NCBI RefSeq assembly: GCF_963678635.1
Contig: NC_087063.1
Coordinates: 6,604,386-6,668,385 of the forward strand
DNA length: 64,000 nucleotides
Direction: 5' to 3'
From: Symsagittifera roscoffensis
Lineage: Eukaryota; Xenacoelomorpha; Acoela; Convolutidae
The notes under the pieces were generated by a model. That model did not search any database. It worked only from the letters and a program-made list of their open reading frames with translations, and was not told the DNA's origin. Of the stretch, positions 1 to 11,899 are shown one piece after another (the stretch's first letter is position 1; each line of letters starts with the position of its first letter). Position numbers and translations under genes: made by a program.

Positions 1-545
1 GAATGGTCTCTACGACTAAATAGATCAAAGCCACTCTTCCGAACAATACTAGAACAACGACGTATTGGAAACAGACCTCGGACAAGAGACGACATACGAC
101 TACGGAGAAACTTACCAATTAGTTTCATGATCGTACGGCAAAAGCCACAACAAACTTTTATGTTTAGAATTATAACGGCAATGAATTTATATTTTCATTC
201 GCAAACATAAAGTTCTTGAAGAAAATCTTCAATGCATCTACCAGGCGCTAAATAAATTATTAATGTTCAATAACGATTGATAAAAACATCACTAATCGTT
301 TCTTCAACTGCAGTATTATATAAAACATAATTTAAAAAAAAATTTATTTCAAATAAAAATAAAAATTAGTAGCATGACAATAAACTGTTAGTAAACATCA
401 ATTATCCTGTTGTTCCAGCTTCATCACCTAAACATAACAGCCATCATAAATAAACTAACTTCATCAAAACTATAAATCACAATTTGATATTTTAAAATTT
501 TAATCTTTATATTTCTTAAACCTAAAACTTTTAAATCTTAAACCA

Positions 546-627
546 GATCATCAAGGCTTATCCTTGGATCTAATTTAATTTTCTATCCTTAATTTTAATT
601 CTGATCATCAAGGCCTATCCTTGGATC
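546..627 (+). repeat. Duplicated 25-bp hairpin-forming repeat
   Basis: Two copies of a 25-bp sequence, at 546-570 and 603-627, differ at one base. Each begins and ends with GATC and contains CAAGG facing CCTTG, so each could form a small hairpin. Their place just before the leader motifs suggests a structural RNA element in the untranslated leader. That role is inference. Confidence 0.7.
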
Positions 628-692
628 AAAAGAACAGTTTTAGTCCCCCCACCCACTTATCAAGTGTCTAACGACCTCAAACGTCGATTCAC

Positions 693-1053
693 TCTCCAAC
701 CTTTTCAAAAGACCCAGGACTAATAGAAATTTTTCAAACACTAACCATTTAAATTAGGCTAAACAGTGAAGAACTTCGGTTATTCATCCTTCACTTAACC
801 CCTCCTCTTATACGACCCAGGATAATCTTAAACTTAGTAAGCTTAAAATAGTATCTAACGAACTACTTGTGTTCTAATTATACCTGAACCTTGTGGATCG
901 GTTTACTATTCTCCAACCCTTGAACACAATCACTACCCCAAAGTAAGATTAAGTAAGTTAACACCTTAGCTTATATTAGCCATGAGAAATTAAAAAAATC
1001 ATTCTCCGGAATCGATATACTTTTCTCTCCAACCCTGAATAAAAAGACCCAGG
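693..1053 (+). repeat. Leader motif set CTCCAACC / GACCCAGG, repeated
   Basis: CTCCAACC occurs near 693, 911 and 1026. GACCCAGG occurs at 711, 814 and 1046. In the first and last sets the two motifs lie about 20 bases apart. The inverted relative keeps the same pair on its own sense strand (complement of 23,840-23,862), although most of its leader has diverged. Such conservation in noncoding retroelement leader suggests a cis-acting role, for example in RNA packaging, dimerisation or priming; the actual role is unknown. Confidence 0.55.
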
Positions 1054-1140
1054 CTAAGTTAACCAAAAAATCGTAAGGACTAACAGTCTAGGAAATAAAA
1101 ACCACTCACAAACAAACTTGCATCCGTCATCCTAAACCTT

Positions 1141-1386
1141 ATGTCATTAAAAAATCTAGGAAATAAACAAACAATCGTCATACACAATTGTCAAATTGAA
1201 AATCAAAAACACGATCTTGTCATAACCCCGCATACACAAACAATTGAATACATTCACACAAAACGGCAAACACTAAAAAGAACAATCCAAAGAAAACAAA
1301 AACAGATAACACGAAAAAGATTTTCAAAACACCGCAACGCATTTCCGACTCAGAAGTCAGTAGTCTCGACGCATTATACAAAGTAG
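1141..1386 (+). CDS. Small basic ORF upstream of gag, function unknown
   Basis: The 81-codon frame starts at a real ATG and encodes a protein rich in Lys, Arg, Gln and Thr, with a basic stretch around residues 40-65. I do not recognise a family. An overlapping frame, open from about 1320 to 1484, encodes an acidic peptide with repeated Asp-Ser-Glu motifs, so an original longer ORF may have been split by a one-base shift near 1320-1340. The inverted relative has a counterpart (complement of about 23,280-23,480) that also runs from a basic start to an aromatic/acidic end. That argues for a real accessory gene of the family. It could also be the first part of an extended gag. Confidence 0.4.
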   Translation: MSLKNLGNKQTIVIHNCQIENQKHDLVITPHTQTIEYIHTKRQTLKRTIQRKQKQITRKRFSKHRNAFPTQKSVVSTHYTK

Positions 1387-1580
1387 AAGACTCAGTAAAT
1401 CAATCTTATCCAATTCAGGATTCAGTATATTTTTCCGACTCAGAAACAAATACAATTTCATCGAAAAAAGGAAAGAAAGAATAAAAAAGAAACACAAACA
1501 CAAACCAGTACATCTATACAATTGGAGTCAACCAATCAGACACATTATTAATTATCTATTAACAGTCAACAAACGCAAAG

Positions 1581-4500
1581 ATGAGCAACACTCAAAGTGA
1601 AGAAAGTATCGATTACGAACAAGCATTCCCTTCCATTATAGACTCAGAAACTGATAGAGGACAAATAAGATTTTGTAAAAATTTACTCATAAATTTGTTT
1701 GAACCAGGAATCAGTCCATGTAAAACAGAATTCCAAGATATACAAAAAAAAGACAACTAATAGATCATTATATAAAAGATATCGCAAAAATAACACAACA
1801 ATACGGTATCTACACTATAGGAATCTGTACACCAGAAAACAAGAAATACTTTGTTCAAACAGACGATCTTGATCTCGAATTTTCAAAAGTATTCACAGAA
1901 TGCATCAAAATTTACAATACCATAACACACAGAGAGCAAACTCAATATTCACAAATGAAGTTTTTGCTATAATATACACAAACTTAAGTTTATTAGAAAC
2001 AACAGAAACCCAAAGTACATCACCAATTCAGACATCTAGACACACAAAAATCAGAAATGAAATCACTGCATTTTCTACATTTTTATACGCAATTCGTGAA
2101 AGTTTTTCGAATAATGATGTTTCACAAAATTCCAAACACGGTTTACAAAAAATACTAGCATGGTTTATGATTGATTATTTCGGACATAATATAGATTTAA
2201 TTCACGAAGCAAGAAAAAATTTTAGACCTCAAAGAAACACTGAAGACGCAGTCATTCAAGAACAATCAGATTATGTTTGGGACCCCGATTGGTCTCATCC
2301 ATTATTTATAAATTTTCCAAATGTTATTTCAAGTCAAGCGATAGACACAATATCTGTTCACCCAAATTTTATAAACATTATACCATTAACAATTGATGCC
2401 ACACCTTTAACTTATAATACATTTTTGCCCGATACACAAAACAACCGTTTGAATTCAACGGTTATAAATAATGAAAACCTCAATGGACCTGCAAATCTTG
2501 TACAGCAAGATATTCAAACACCATCACAGTTCATAAATGAAGAAATTGTCCACACGACAATAACAACTACGCAACAAAGTATCTCACCAATGCATCCAAA
2601 TTTAACAACACCAAAAAACAATAAAGTAACATCACCACAAATAACATTACAATCAACTGTAAAACCTTCAGCCACTCTAGCCCCTAAATTCTCACAGATG
2701 GATTATCAAACATATAGACCAATGACAAGACCACCAAAACCAAGAAGGACATTCACGAGAAATAATTTTGCAGAACACAATTATAATTACACACATCCAC
2801 CACGAGCACACTACTCCCCACGAAAACCTAATAATATTCATGTATATTCTCATTATTGGGATAAATCAACGACAACAAACAATTTAGTAAATTTTCAACC
2901 TAATCAGCATCCTACACAGGATTATAGTGAAAATTACCCATTCTTCCAACAAAATAAAAAAACAACAAATATCTCATCATATGGATTATGTATCATCTGA
3001 CGATTATCATTTAGCAGATATTTTTGAACCATATATACAAGAGTATCGTACACAAAAACCACGACGCACTCAATATAAAAGAATTTTTCCGGAGAATCCA
3101 CTTAATACACAAAATCAACAACCACAAATACCAAATCCATATAATACACAATCTTTTCAACCGATACAACCACAAAAACCAATGACAATGCATTCGTATC
3201 AACCAAATCAAATGCAAAATGAAATCCCGTTACCATATTATCTACAACAAAATGAAATCACAATAAATCAATTGACAAATTTTTCACAAAAACCAAACGC
3301 CGCAGAATCATTACAAATGACGATGAACCCATATCTCATGGGAGGATAATCAATAACATCAAATAAACCACTCATGGTATTTACAGGAACAGACCCTGAA
3401 TATTCAGTAGAAGATTAATTAAACGCAGTCACAGCAAACTTAATTTAAAATATAGGACCTGAACCAATAAATACACCACTCCATGAAAATTGGATACATT
3501 GCCGCTCAGCGTTGATACAAATAACATTGGATGGAGCAGCACAAAAATGATTTTCAGTACTACCTATAGAAATAAAATCAGATTGGAAAAGATTCACACA
3601 AGAATTTTCAAAAATGTTTGATTCCGAAAGAAACAAACAACATCAAAGATTTTTATGCAATGAAATTCGCAGATTACCAAACGAAACAATAAAACATTTA
3701 GCAGTACGAATCAAAACACTAGTTCGAAAAGCATATTCACTTAATACACATGACTACAAAAACACCAAAATGACGGAAATTTTAATGATGACCTTAACAC
3801 CTCAATTAAGGAAAATAGCTATAAAAAAGAGAGCATCTCATCCAGATTTAGATTTTCGAAAATTGGTAGATAAACTAGAACAAGCAGAAATCACAATAAA
3901 ACTCGAATAAACCGAAAATTTAAAATTGCAATAGGTTAATCGTATCGAAACACAAACTACGCATATTAATAATATACAGGAATCAGATGTAGACCTATCT
4001 GAAAAAATCACTGAAATTTTAAACATCTATGAAAAGAACCCAAATTGGAAAGGCAAACCATCTTCCAGAAATGCTGTAATTATTGTCGACGATACGGACA
4101 CAGTATCTCTGAATGTAGACAAAAACAGCAAGACAATCAAAATAAACCTCAAAAACACAAAGAACCAAATAAGTCAATTTATTAATACATGAAGAAAGAT
4201 CAAAATCTACCAAATAAAAAAGTATATAGTAATAATAGCTCTGGAAAACCACTTCCAAGCAATCAAAACTATTCTCGAAATCAATCACCATATAACTCTA
4301 GTTATAGAGGTAGATCACCCGAACAAAGAAATTCACGAAATTTCTCACAAATTAGATATAGTCGATCAAATAGTCGAAACAACTACTCACGATCAAATTC
4401 AAACTCAACACAATTTGTTTCAGCATCCAGTTCCCACTCAAATAGAAATAGAAACTATTCAAACAATCAATCCCGAAATTCAACTTATAATAGAAATAGA

Positions 4501-5004
4501 AACTATTCAAATAATAGAAATAGAAACTATTCAAACAATAGAAATAGAAGCTACTCCAACAATCGTAATAATAGTTATCCAAACAATAGATCACGGAATA
4601 ACTCATACAACAGATCAAACTATCAAAGATCAAATGACAATCAACATAATAGATCAAGAAATAATTCACAAAATCGAAATTCAAGTTACAACAACCGATA
4701 TAGAAATTATTCCCAATCACCTTATAGGAATCATAATCGTCATCACAATTCCCAGTATCGACATAGAAGCAATACACCAAAACACCAAAGACAAATTAAT
4801 CAAGTACAAACAAATGAAGAAAAAACTCAAGACCCCCCAGCTATCGATAATACAAAAAATATCGAACTACAAGTAAATCACATAAATTGTGAATCAACAG
4901 ACAGTGAAAGTGATACAGGTAATAATATTTTAATTAATATGATATCTGTCGAAAACGACTATGAATCAGTCACATATGAAGAACCTTTTAGTTCACACAT
5001 ATAA
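1581..5004 (+). pseudogene. gag: gag polyprotein remnant (capsid and CCHC nucleocapsid)
   Basis: The likely start is the ATG at 1581. The reading then passes through different frames: 1581-1757, about 1754-1970, 1960-3000, 2985-3910 and 4070-5004. These are joined by apparent one-base shifts and carry in-frame stops, for example at 3347, 3416 and 3548. Domains in order: an N-terminal matrix-like part; a Gln/Pro/Asn-rich linker (2400-3330); a capsid-like helical part around 3360-3910 with a Trp-Lys-Arg-Phe motif; and a CX2CX4HX4C zinc knuckle at 4075-4116 that would bind genomic RNA. An Arg/Ser/Asn-rich tail (4189-5004) follows. The stop near 3548 is TGA where tryptophan is plausible, which fits decay rather than recoding. 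The inverted relative aligns with several segments, so the gene assignment is firm. Confidence 0.8.
4430..4800 (+). repeat. Coding tandem repeat: Arg-Asn-Tyr-Ser-Asn-Asn type in the gag tail
   Basis: Short units of about 18-24 bases repeat imperfectly and encode peptides such as NRNRNYSNN. They make an Arg/Ser/Asn-rich low-complexity tail after the zinc knuckle. A tail like this could bind RNA or phase-separate, which is inference. The inverted relative keeps the zinc knuckle (near 20,940-20,982) and the sequence just after it but shows no such expansion. The repeat therefore grew, or was lost, in one lineage. Confidence 0.75.
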
Positions 5005-5223
5005 GAAAATCAATTAGAACTTCTCAATAACTACTATTTAGGACCAAATAGTAATGATACACAAACCACCCAGGAAGTACATAAAATCAACACGGAAAAT
5101 TCACCTGACAAAGACAAATTAAAGAGCTTAATTACAAATCATATATATCAAAATATACAAAAAGAATAGCCACGAGAAAAAAATTGGACAATTCCATTCC
5201 TCTTAGAAAGCCCCAAAAATAAA

Positions 5224-5922
5224 GAATTTCAACCACCAGATCTTGAAATTGATTTTTTAATTGACTCAGGCGCAGAATCAAATATTATCAATATTCCTAC
5301 ATGGAATGAAATCAGAATATTACATCCAAATTTAAAACCTTTAGAAACATCTAGTAGGTTAGCAACGGCACAATGATCGATGTTAACAAACTATGGAAAA
5401 ATTCAATTATTCCTTGTTCCCACAAGAACAATGGAACAAAACAAAATTCTAAATAAACCATTCAAACAAACTTTTCACATTACCGATATTAAGCATAATA
5501 TTATAGGCATACCATTTATTACTAAGTATATACTAACTATAAACATTTTAATTAGTAAATTACACATAAAAGATAAATATACAAAAATAAAGAACACCGC
5601 TTTAACATTTTTCCAAAGACTAAACAAACAACCACCATTTTTCTCAAAATTCTACCCAATTTTTAATCAAGAAAGAAGACACCTGAAACCACTATCAGGA
5701 ACTGTCTATAAATTCTCCATAAAACAAGTTCATCAATATAACACAAATCAAAATAGACAACAACTCTTTATGTCAGATTTTGAATTCAGACCAATTCACA
5801 AATTTTTCAAAATAACAATTTCATCAAAAAATTATGAAAAGAACATTAATTCCGATATAATTTCACTAGACGTAGATAACAACACACCAAACAAATTAAC
5901 ATTACCCCTAGGATTATTATGA
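5224..5922 (+). pseudogene. Retroviral-type aspartic protease domain and downstream linker
   Basis: The active-site triad Asp-Ser-Gly begins at 5263 within the motif FLIDSGAES, typical of retropepsins that cleave Gag-Pol. The frame matches that of the gag tail. A TGA near 5374 interrupts it before the next open stretch at 5380-5922. That stretch contains the second conserved protease strand region (HNIIGIPFI) and then a linker toward the reverse transcriptase. The end of this stretch aligns with the end of the inverted relative at 19,358. The enzyme is broken by the stop. Confidence 0.75.
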
Positions 5923-6152
5923 TATTGCGAAACAAACGCAACAACTTCACCTGTAAAAGAAATGGCATACAGAGTCAATAATATATTACAATTACTTGAC
6001 ATTTGTCAATCCACAATTCTTGATGAAGAATTCTTCTAAATAATATAATAAGTAATGAAAAAAGAAATACAGACTATTTCACAAAAACCCCATATTTTAA
6101 ACCAACTTTTGATATAACAAATTATACAAAAGACCAACAGAAATTTTTAACT

Positions 6153-7283
6153 ATGTTCAATTTTCAACACTCACAAATAACACAAAATGAATTTGATAAA
6201 CTAGCACAACAGCTATTAAAATATTCATCAGTTTACGCAACATCAAAATTTGACGTAGGAAAAGTCAGTTCATCCCTACATCTCCCACTGAAACCAGAAG
6301 CAATCTTCAAAAAACAAAGAGCAAGCAAAATACCAATCCACTTACACGACAAAGTCAATAGATTATTAAATATCCTAGAACAATATGAAATTATCTCACC
6401 GGTAAATAAAGAAGAACAACCAAAAGGAAACACATTTATCAACCCCGTTATCATTTTGGCAAAAGGCGAATCACTAAAGATAGTTTTAGACGCTAGATAT
6501 CTCAATTCACTAATTGATGAATCTAAATGCAATTGGCCCATTGAACCCATACAAGTAACTTTAACAAAAATTAATGGTAAGTATTTCACAACCGCAGACA
6601 TGAACAGTGCTTACAACCAAATGCCTTTAGACGAACAGTCACGACGTCTAACACAATTCGTTATTGGAAATCAACAATACGAATTTAATAGATTATTCTA
6701 TGGCATATCCATAGGAACAGCAGCTTTTTCAGCCTTCATGAGCAAAATTTTCCGACCACTAATAATAAAGAAAAATGCAATCACATATTAAGACGATGTC
6801 TTTATGCAACCACAAACTAAAGACGAAATGTTTTTAGTTTTAGAACAATATCATAAAATTGTTCAGAACGAAAAACTGAAAGCAGCCCCAGATAAATCAC
6901 ATTTCTTTCTAACACGAGTAAAATTTTTAGGACATAACATCGAACGAAACACTATTACTCCATTAAAATCACGCATTGACGCAATTCAAAAACTTCAACC
7001 ACCAACAAATAAAAAGAAAATTCAAGAATTCCTCGGAATGATAAATTTCTTAAGTAAATACGTTTATAAAATGCAATTATACTTAAGACCTTTTTATAAC
7101 ATCCTTAGACAACAGAATAATTTTGAATGGACCACTGAACATAAACACGATTTCAAGAAATTAAAAAAATTCTTAACGGAACAAATATCAAACACAATTC
7201 CAGACCCAAATCAACCGTTTTACGCTATGTGTGATGCTTCGGCGCAGCATTACTTCAATCACATAGTGGAACGAATAAAATGA
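6153..7283 (+). pseudogene. Reverse transcriptase, Gypsy type, nonsense codon in YxDD
   Basis: The frame from the ATG at 6153 carries the conserved RT blocks: the VLDARYLN region, the FTTADMNSAY palm aspartate region, and FYGISIGTAAFS. The catalytic YxDD motif is at 6786-6797 and reads Tyr, stop (TAA), Asp, Asp, so synthesis would end inside the active site. The same frame resumes at 6804 with the thumb and connection region, including the EFLGMINF motif typical of Gypsy elements. The stretch 5923-6152 is a degraded linker with stops and no separate gene. Only this stop separates the two open halves. Confidence 0.9.
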
Positions 7284-7620
7284 ACCTAATATCAGCAAAT
7301 TCACGACTTTTTATACTAGCCGAATTACGACTCTCCACACTAATGAGAGAGTGTACAGCAATAATTTATACACTTACAGAATATGAATTTCTAATACTTG
7401 GATCAAAACATCCAACAGTTTTATTCACAGATCATGAGCCAATTATATTTCTTTTTACACAAAACTCAAACCCAAATCATAGAGTATATAGATTTCAACT
7501 AATTCTAATGAAATTCCCAATTTACACATAGTTTGGACAGCAGGAAAGAACCTTGCATTACCAGACACCTTAAGTAGAAATACACCACCAGAACTACTTA
7601 CAAGAAAAACAACAGTCGAA
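7205..7620 (+). pseudogene. RNase H domain of the Gypsy-class pol
   Basis: The Asp-Ala-Ser motif near 7233 is followed by a frame shift around 7270-7285. The next frame has Met-Arg-Glu-Cys-Thr-Ala and a Thr-Asp-His-Glu motif, and after another frame change near 7530 there is Leu-Pro-Asp-Thr-Leu-Ser-Arg. These supply the D, E, D, D set of a retroelement RNase H, which would degrade RNA in the RNA-DNA hybrid. Two frame changes make it non-functional as read. Its place between RT and integrase is the standard Gypsy order. Confidence 0.8.
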
Positions 7621-8244
7621 ATACCAAAAAACATTAAATTCTATCTCGCAAAAGACGAAACATCACCCCGATTAGAATGCAAATACGCAGTAAAAACTGA
7701 TATAGATCAATCACAAATAAATAATCTACAACATTTCCCACTTTATCTCGAATGCCAAAATAATCACTATGAAGTTGATTTATTAGGTACATCAACATTT
7801 AAACCTATTCCACACTCACAATGGATAAAAGATAATATTCAACAAAAGAAAGTCAAACAAAAATCACATAAAAAGGATCTTTTTCCACTAATTGAAAAAG
7901 AAAACCTAACTGATAAAATAAACTTATCAGGACCACAAGCAAAAGACACAAAATATACAATAAACCAAGTTTTTAACCTTCATGACCCACTTGATACAAT
8001 TCCCCTATCAAAAACAGAAATTGATAATATTTTTCTCCCACCAACAGAAAAAATTACAATTGAGCTTTTAAAACGATATCAAAATTTAGACCCAGTAATA
8101 CGACAACTCAAATCATGGCACAAATATAAAACAAAACCAGCAAAAGCTGATACCACAATTTTAGGAAATAAAACACTTCTTCGTTATTTCCGAAAATTTA
8201 ATAACACAACAAAATACAAATCTTTTAGAATATCAATTAGATGA
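7531..8244 (+). pseudogene. Open pol frame between RNase H and integrase, no start codon
   Basis: A continuous open frame of about 237 codons runs from the end of RNase H to a TGA at 8242 with no initiating ATG, as expected for the interior of a polyprotein. It begins with the last RNase H motif and continues through a charged, Lys/Asp/Glu-rich linker. I recognise no separate domain in the linker. A frame change is then needed to enter the integrase zinc-binding region. Confidence 0.6.
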
Positions 8245-8264
8245 TTCTAAAGTCCCCTGTCTTC

Positions 8265-9707
8265 CCTTAAGTATGATATTAATAGCATTCAATATCACTC
8301 ATACACAAAAAACAAAAAGACACTCCGGATCAGAAAAAAACATATTTAAATTTTACACAAAATTTTTATTTTCCAAACGCCCCAATTTGCATAAAAGTAT
8401 TATGCAATGATTGTATAATATGTCAATTAAACAATCCTTACCCAAATCAGAAACAAATAGCACAAAAACAAGATTTTAAAGGACAAAGTTTATACTTTAA
8501 TCACAGAATAACATTTGACACAAAAGGACCAATTTCCCCATCTTCAGAAAGAAACTCATACATTATGGTCATTGTTGACGCATTTACACACTATGTAGCA
8601 CTCAACCCAATACCACATTGTAACGCTTATTACGCTTACACAACTCTCTACGAACACTGGATAGCAAAATTTGGACTACCAGAAATTCTAGTAACAGATA
8701 ATGGTACGGAATTCATTAATAATGAAATAATCACACTATGTCACCTATACAATATTAAACATAAACCACGTACGTCTCATGCACCTTGGACAAATGGATT
8801 AGTCGAACGTATGAATCGTTCATTACAAGAACATCTTCGATGTATCATAAATGGAAATGACTCAAAATACACAGAATGGTCAACGGATGTGAAATTATTC
8901 CCATTAGCATACAATTCACAAATAACGACAACCTTAGGAATGTCACCATATGAAATGGTTTTCAAACAAAAACCAAGAAAACCAATTATGTTCACAGCAA
9001 CTGCACATAAAAATGCACAAGGATATTGCAAACCGACTAAAGATTCAATATGCTATAACCTACCAATACATACACATGATGAAGATCATTTTCATCACCC
9101 ACAAATCCTAAAACTAGCCTCCGGTACGCACACCGAATGGATTTTAAACAGAGATAAAAAGCATAACGAAATCTATCAAAAAGTAACAAAGAAATTGTTA
9201 CAACGACAAAATATTAATAACCAAATTAATCAGCGATTTACGCCAGCCACCGATTTAAAAATAGGAACATTTGTTTTAATACCAAATTTACAAACACAAA
9301 AAGGAATCTCTAAAAAACTGCAACCACTTAGAAAAGGACCCTATCAAATAATTGATAAACCAACTGAAGTTACGTATAAAATTATAGACACAACAAAAAA
9401 AGAAATTGTTCAACACAGAAACAATTTATTACCTTATTATCCAAAAGAATACGCCTTACGCGAATTAACCCAACTATATTCTTTCACCGGTTTAAAAGTC
9501 ATCCAAAAAAGCACGCAAATAGAGTCAGAAATAAATGAAACTAATAAAAATCAACATACACAAATTCAAAAACAAGACACATTTCACAAAGAAAAAAAAT
9601 GTTGCCACAAGAACAAAAAGAAAAATCTACACATAGAGAATCATCAAGACTTAGAAACCAACCACGTAAAAATTATAAAACATTCATCCCACAATCTAAA
9701 ATATTAA
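8265..9707 (+). pseudogene. Integrase with HHCC, DD35E core and GPY/F-like tail
   Basis: The zinc-binding part shows His-Thr-His near 8297, His-Ser-Gly near 8322, and Cys pairs around 8403-8423. Frame breaks lie in its first half. The catalytic core is intact: Asp at 8517, Asp at 8697 in TDNGTEF, and Glu at 8805 in VERMNRS, with 59 and 35 residues between them. The first catalytic Asp lies upstream of the first Met (8565), so the open frame extends upstream to at least 8382. After the core, near 9320-9420, KGPYQIIDK resembles the GPY/F module of Gypsy integrases. A Lys-rich tail ends at 9707. This is the best-preserved pol domain. Confidence 0.9.
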
Positions 9708-10668
9708 AGAAAGTTGAATTTCAAAACTGAAATCATTTTTCTTCCTCACAAATATCAACCTCCATATACATCTCAGACATTTTAACTTTCTATTTTCCAA
9801 ATAACATGCTGAAATAGACGCAAAGTTTGTAGTTCAAAATCAACCAATAAGATTCACTCAAATCGACCACTTTCGGATCTCGACCTACCAACCTCTTAGC
9901 CGATAGATATTAATCTCTAGGCATATCTGTAACTATAACTTTACAACCTCCAGGTCAAAAATAAGCAACTTGCTAAATTTTGACAACTAAAATAAATATC
10001 ACGGTAATATTACAACCCTCCCCTATCTAATAAACCAAAGATCAACAAAATTTTCCCAAAATTATCCTCAAAAAACCCCCAACCGAAAATGGCAAATTAA
10101 CCTAAAGAAAAAATGAACCATGATCATTTGGCCTAAAGTACAATTTTCTCAAAAATATCTCAGATTACTCACCAAATAAAAATAAATCAAAGAAGACCTC
10201 CCGAGCACCATAAAATAAGCCCCCAACAATTTTTCAAGAAACTCAACCCACTTGTCAAAAAATCAATAAATAATCCGACCAAACTTGAATATAGCCCCAG
10301 CAATTCAAAATAAATTCGACGAACAAATCATTTTCTCGAATGCTTCTCCTCTCTCCAGTCGTAATCATAAAAAGCTAATCTTGAACATTTTCTTAAAACT
10401 TTTTCTAATTTCTAAATTTTTTATAATCTTTTGTATTGACATTTTTGAAGTTTTTATAGTAATTCTAATAGATTTTATCCATATAATTCTAATTTTCTAC
10501 ACCCTATACGCGCTATACCCCATTGTTCCCTACTCATTGACCACATCTACAGGTACGATAATTTAAAATCAATTTAAATGATACGAACAATTTTTATAGT
10601 ACCGATATTTTTCTCCTATTCATAATATTCCTCATATTTTTATCATCCCTAATTATGACACTATGTAA
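9708..10668 (+). other. Spacer between integrase and downstream ORFs
   Basis: This is AT-rich sequence with scattered stops. A 93-codon open stretch at 10,285-10,566 begins only with TTG and encodes a run of Phe/Ile/Leu around residues 30-75. The run could be a membrane segment but is also what AT-rich noncoding DNA gives. It shares the frame of the ORF that starts at 10,669. I see no known domain. The spacer may hold the splice acceptor for a downstream subgenomic mRNA. Confidence 0.4.
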
Positions 10669-11880
10669 ATGTATAAAAAAGGCAATAGTAACCTTCGCAT
10701 AGTAACTTTCTATTCATCGAAGATTACTACACAAAACATAAATCCTCTCACTAAGTTCTCAAATCTATACAAACACATTTCCAAAATTGCTTACCAAACA
10801 CCCCCAAATCAGTCTTCACCGACAACTTCCCAAGAAAATCCAACAGTACCAACAACTACCCAGAACCCCCAAACATCCACACGAATTTCATTTCAAGATA
10901 ACCCATATACTTTTAAACGACACGCCCGCTTATCTGAACCTCTAGAACCAGTTCAAAGACAAGCATCACTAAGTGAACCAACATATAATTTATACCCTAC
11001 ACTTCAACAAGATTTAAACCGAATCCGTCACATTAGCCAAAATCAAAATACCATCGAAGTAAATAGACAAATAATACATCCAAGAAGGAATAGAAATTTT
11101 CAAACTCCTAGAATCACCTTTAGCATACCTCAATCTCCAACTCTATCAACTTCAGAAAACTCTAGTATAACACTACCAGATACACCAACGCTAACTCCAA
11201 ACATTCAATCAGAACAAATAGGATCAACACCAACCTCAGCACAAATACGTGAAAACCCTTTTAATCCACCTAACCCAAACGAACGTCTACCTTATTGGAC
11301 ATCTCAATCTTATTCACAAGGAGAACCAAACTTAGTTAACGTCCCAATAGACACTTCATCAGATACAACATTATCATCTTTACCAGAAACACTATCACTT
11401 CCATCAACACCATCCCTAAGTCAAATTTCACCAACATTTTTTCCCTTAAATATCTCACACGATATTGAAACTAGATATAGTGAACAACCTACAAATATAC
11501 CCCTCAGATTAGATTGGAATACATTTGTAGCACCACCAACATTGTTAGGACAACATAACGAAAGCCACCGACTTCACAGTTGGGCACTTAATAGACTACA
11601 ATATAGACAAGATATCCACGAAGATATCCGAGAACATAACGTTCAAATATTAAATCAAAACAGCCTTCAACTAAAGTTTGAAATTACAGTTAAACTTAAT
11701 AACATCGTTCAACATCCTTATCCACTAAGCCCCTCAAACATCACAGCTCAAACACTACCACCACCACCATTTATTACAACAGAAGTAGTATATAAATACG
11801 ATAGATATACAAAAACCACCAACAGATATATAACACTTTATAACCCATATTCAGGACTATCGTACACATGTATATTTTAA
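10669..11880 (+). CDS. Accessory ORF of 403 codons, Pro/Ser/Thr-rich, unknown
   Basis: An uninterrupted frame from a true ATG lies between integrase and the envelope-like gene. Residues 1-270 are rich in Pro, Ser, Thr and Gln and look disordered. From about residue 275 a more globular part begins with RLDWNTFVAPP and runs through a charged helix-like stretch to a Tyr-rich C terminus. I find no signal peptide, zinc motif or enzyme motif. It is open while gag and env carry stops, so selection on it or chance preservation should be tested. It could be the envelope precursor's N-terminal region, but the envelope frame differs. Confidence 0.6.
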   Translation: MYKKGNSNLRIVTFYSSKITTQNINPLTKFSNLYKHISKIAYQTPPNQSSPTTSQENPTVPTTTQNPQTSTRISFQDNPYTFKRHARLSEPLEPVQRQASLSEPTYNLYPTLQQDLNRIRHISQNQNTIEVNRQIIHPRRNRNFQTPRITFSIPQSPTLSTSENSSITLPDTPTLTPNIQSEQIGSTPTSAQIRENPFNPPNPNERLPYWTSQSYSQGEPNLVNVPIDTSSDTTLSSLPETLSLPSTPSLSQISPTFFPLNISHDIETRYSEQPTNIPLRLDWNTFVAPPTLLGQHNESHRLHSWALNRLQYRQDIHEDIREHNVQILNQNSLQLKFEITVKLNNIVQHPYPLSPSNITAQTLPPPPFITTEVVYKYDRYTKTTNRYITLYNPYSGLSYTCIF

Positions 11881-11899
11881 GAATATTAATATTTCAACA

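Larger units (their letters stand above)
1..1140 (+). other. Leader region upstream of the first element's ORFs
   Basis: No convincing coding frame is seen. Positions 1-180 are less AT-rich than what follows and may be flank or LTR; I cannot tell which. From about 540 the region holds the two short repeat sets listed separately. Parts of it (the GACCCAGG and CCAACC motifs) recur in the leader of the inverted relative near 23.84 kb, so this is element sequence rather than host flank. Confidence 0.5.

Noticed and set aside
3347-5376. Stop-codon recoding in gag-pro, because many in-frame TAA, TAG and TGA occur
   Set aside because: The stops are of all three kinds, accompany frame shifts, and are explained by single changes from likely sense codons. 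Decay is simpler.
10285-10566. Hydrophobic 93-codon frame as a membrane protein gene
   Set aside because: It has only a TTG start and its Phe/Ile/Leu content is what AT-rich noncoding DNA gives.
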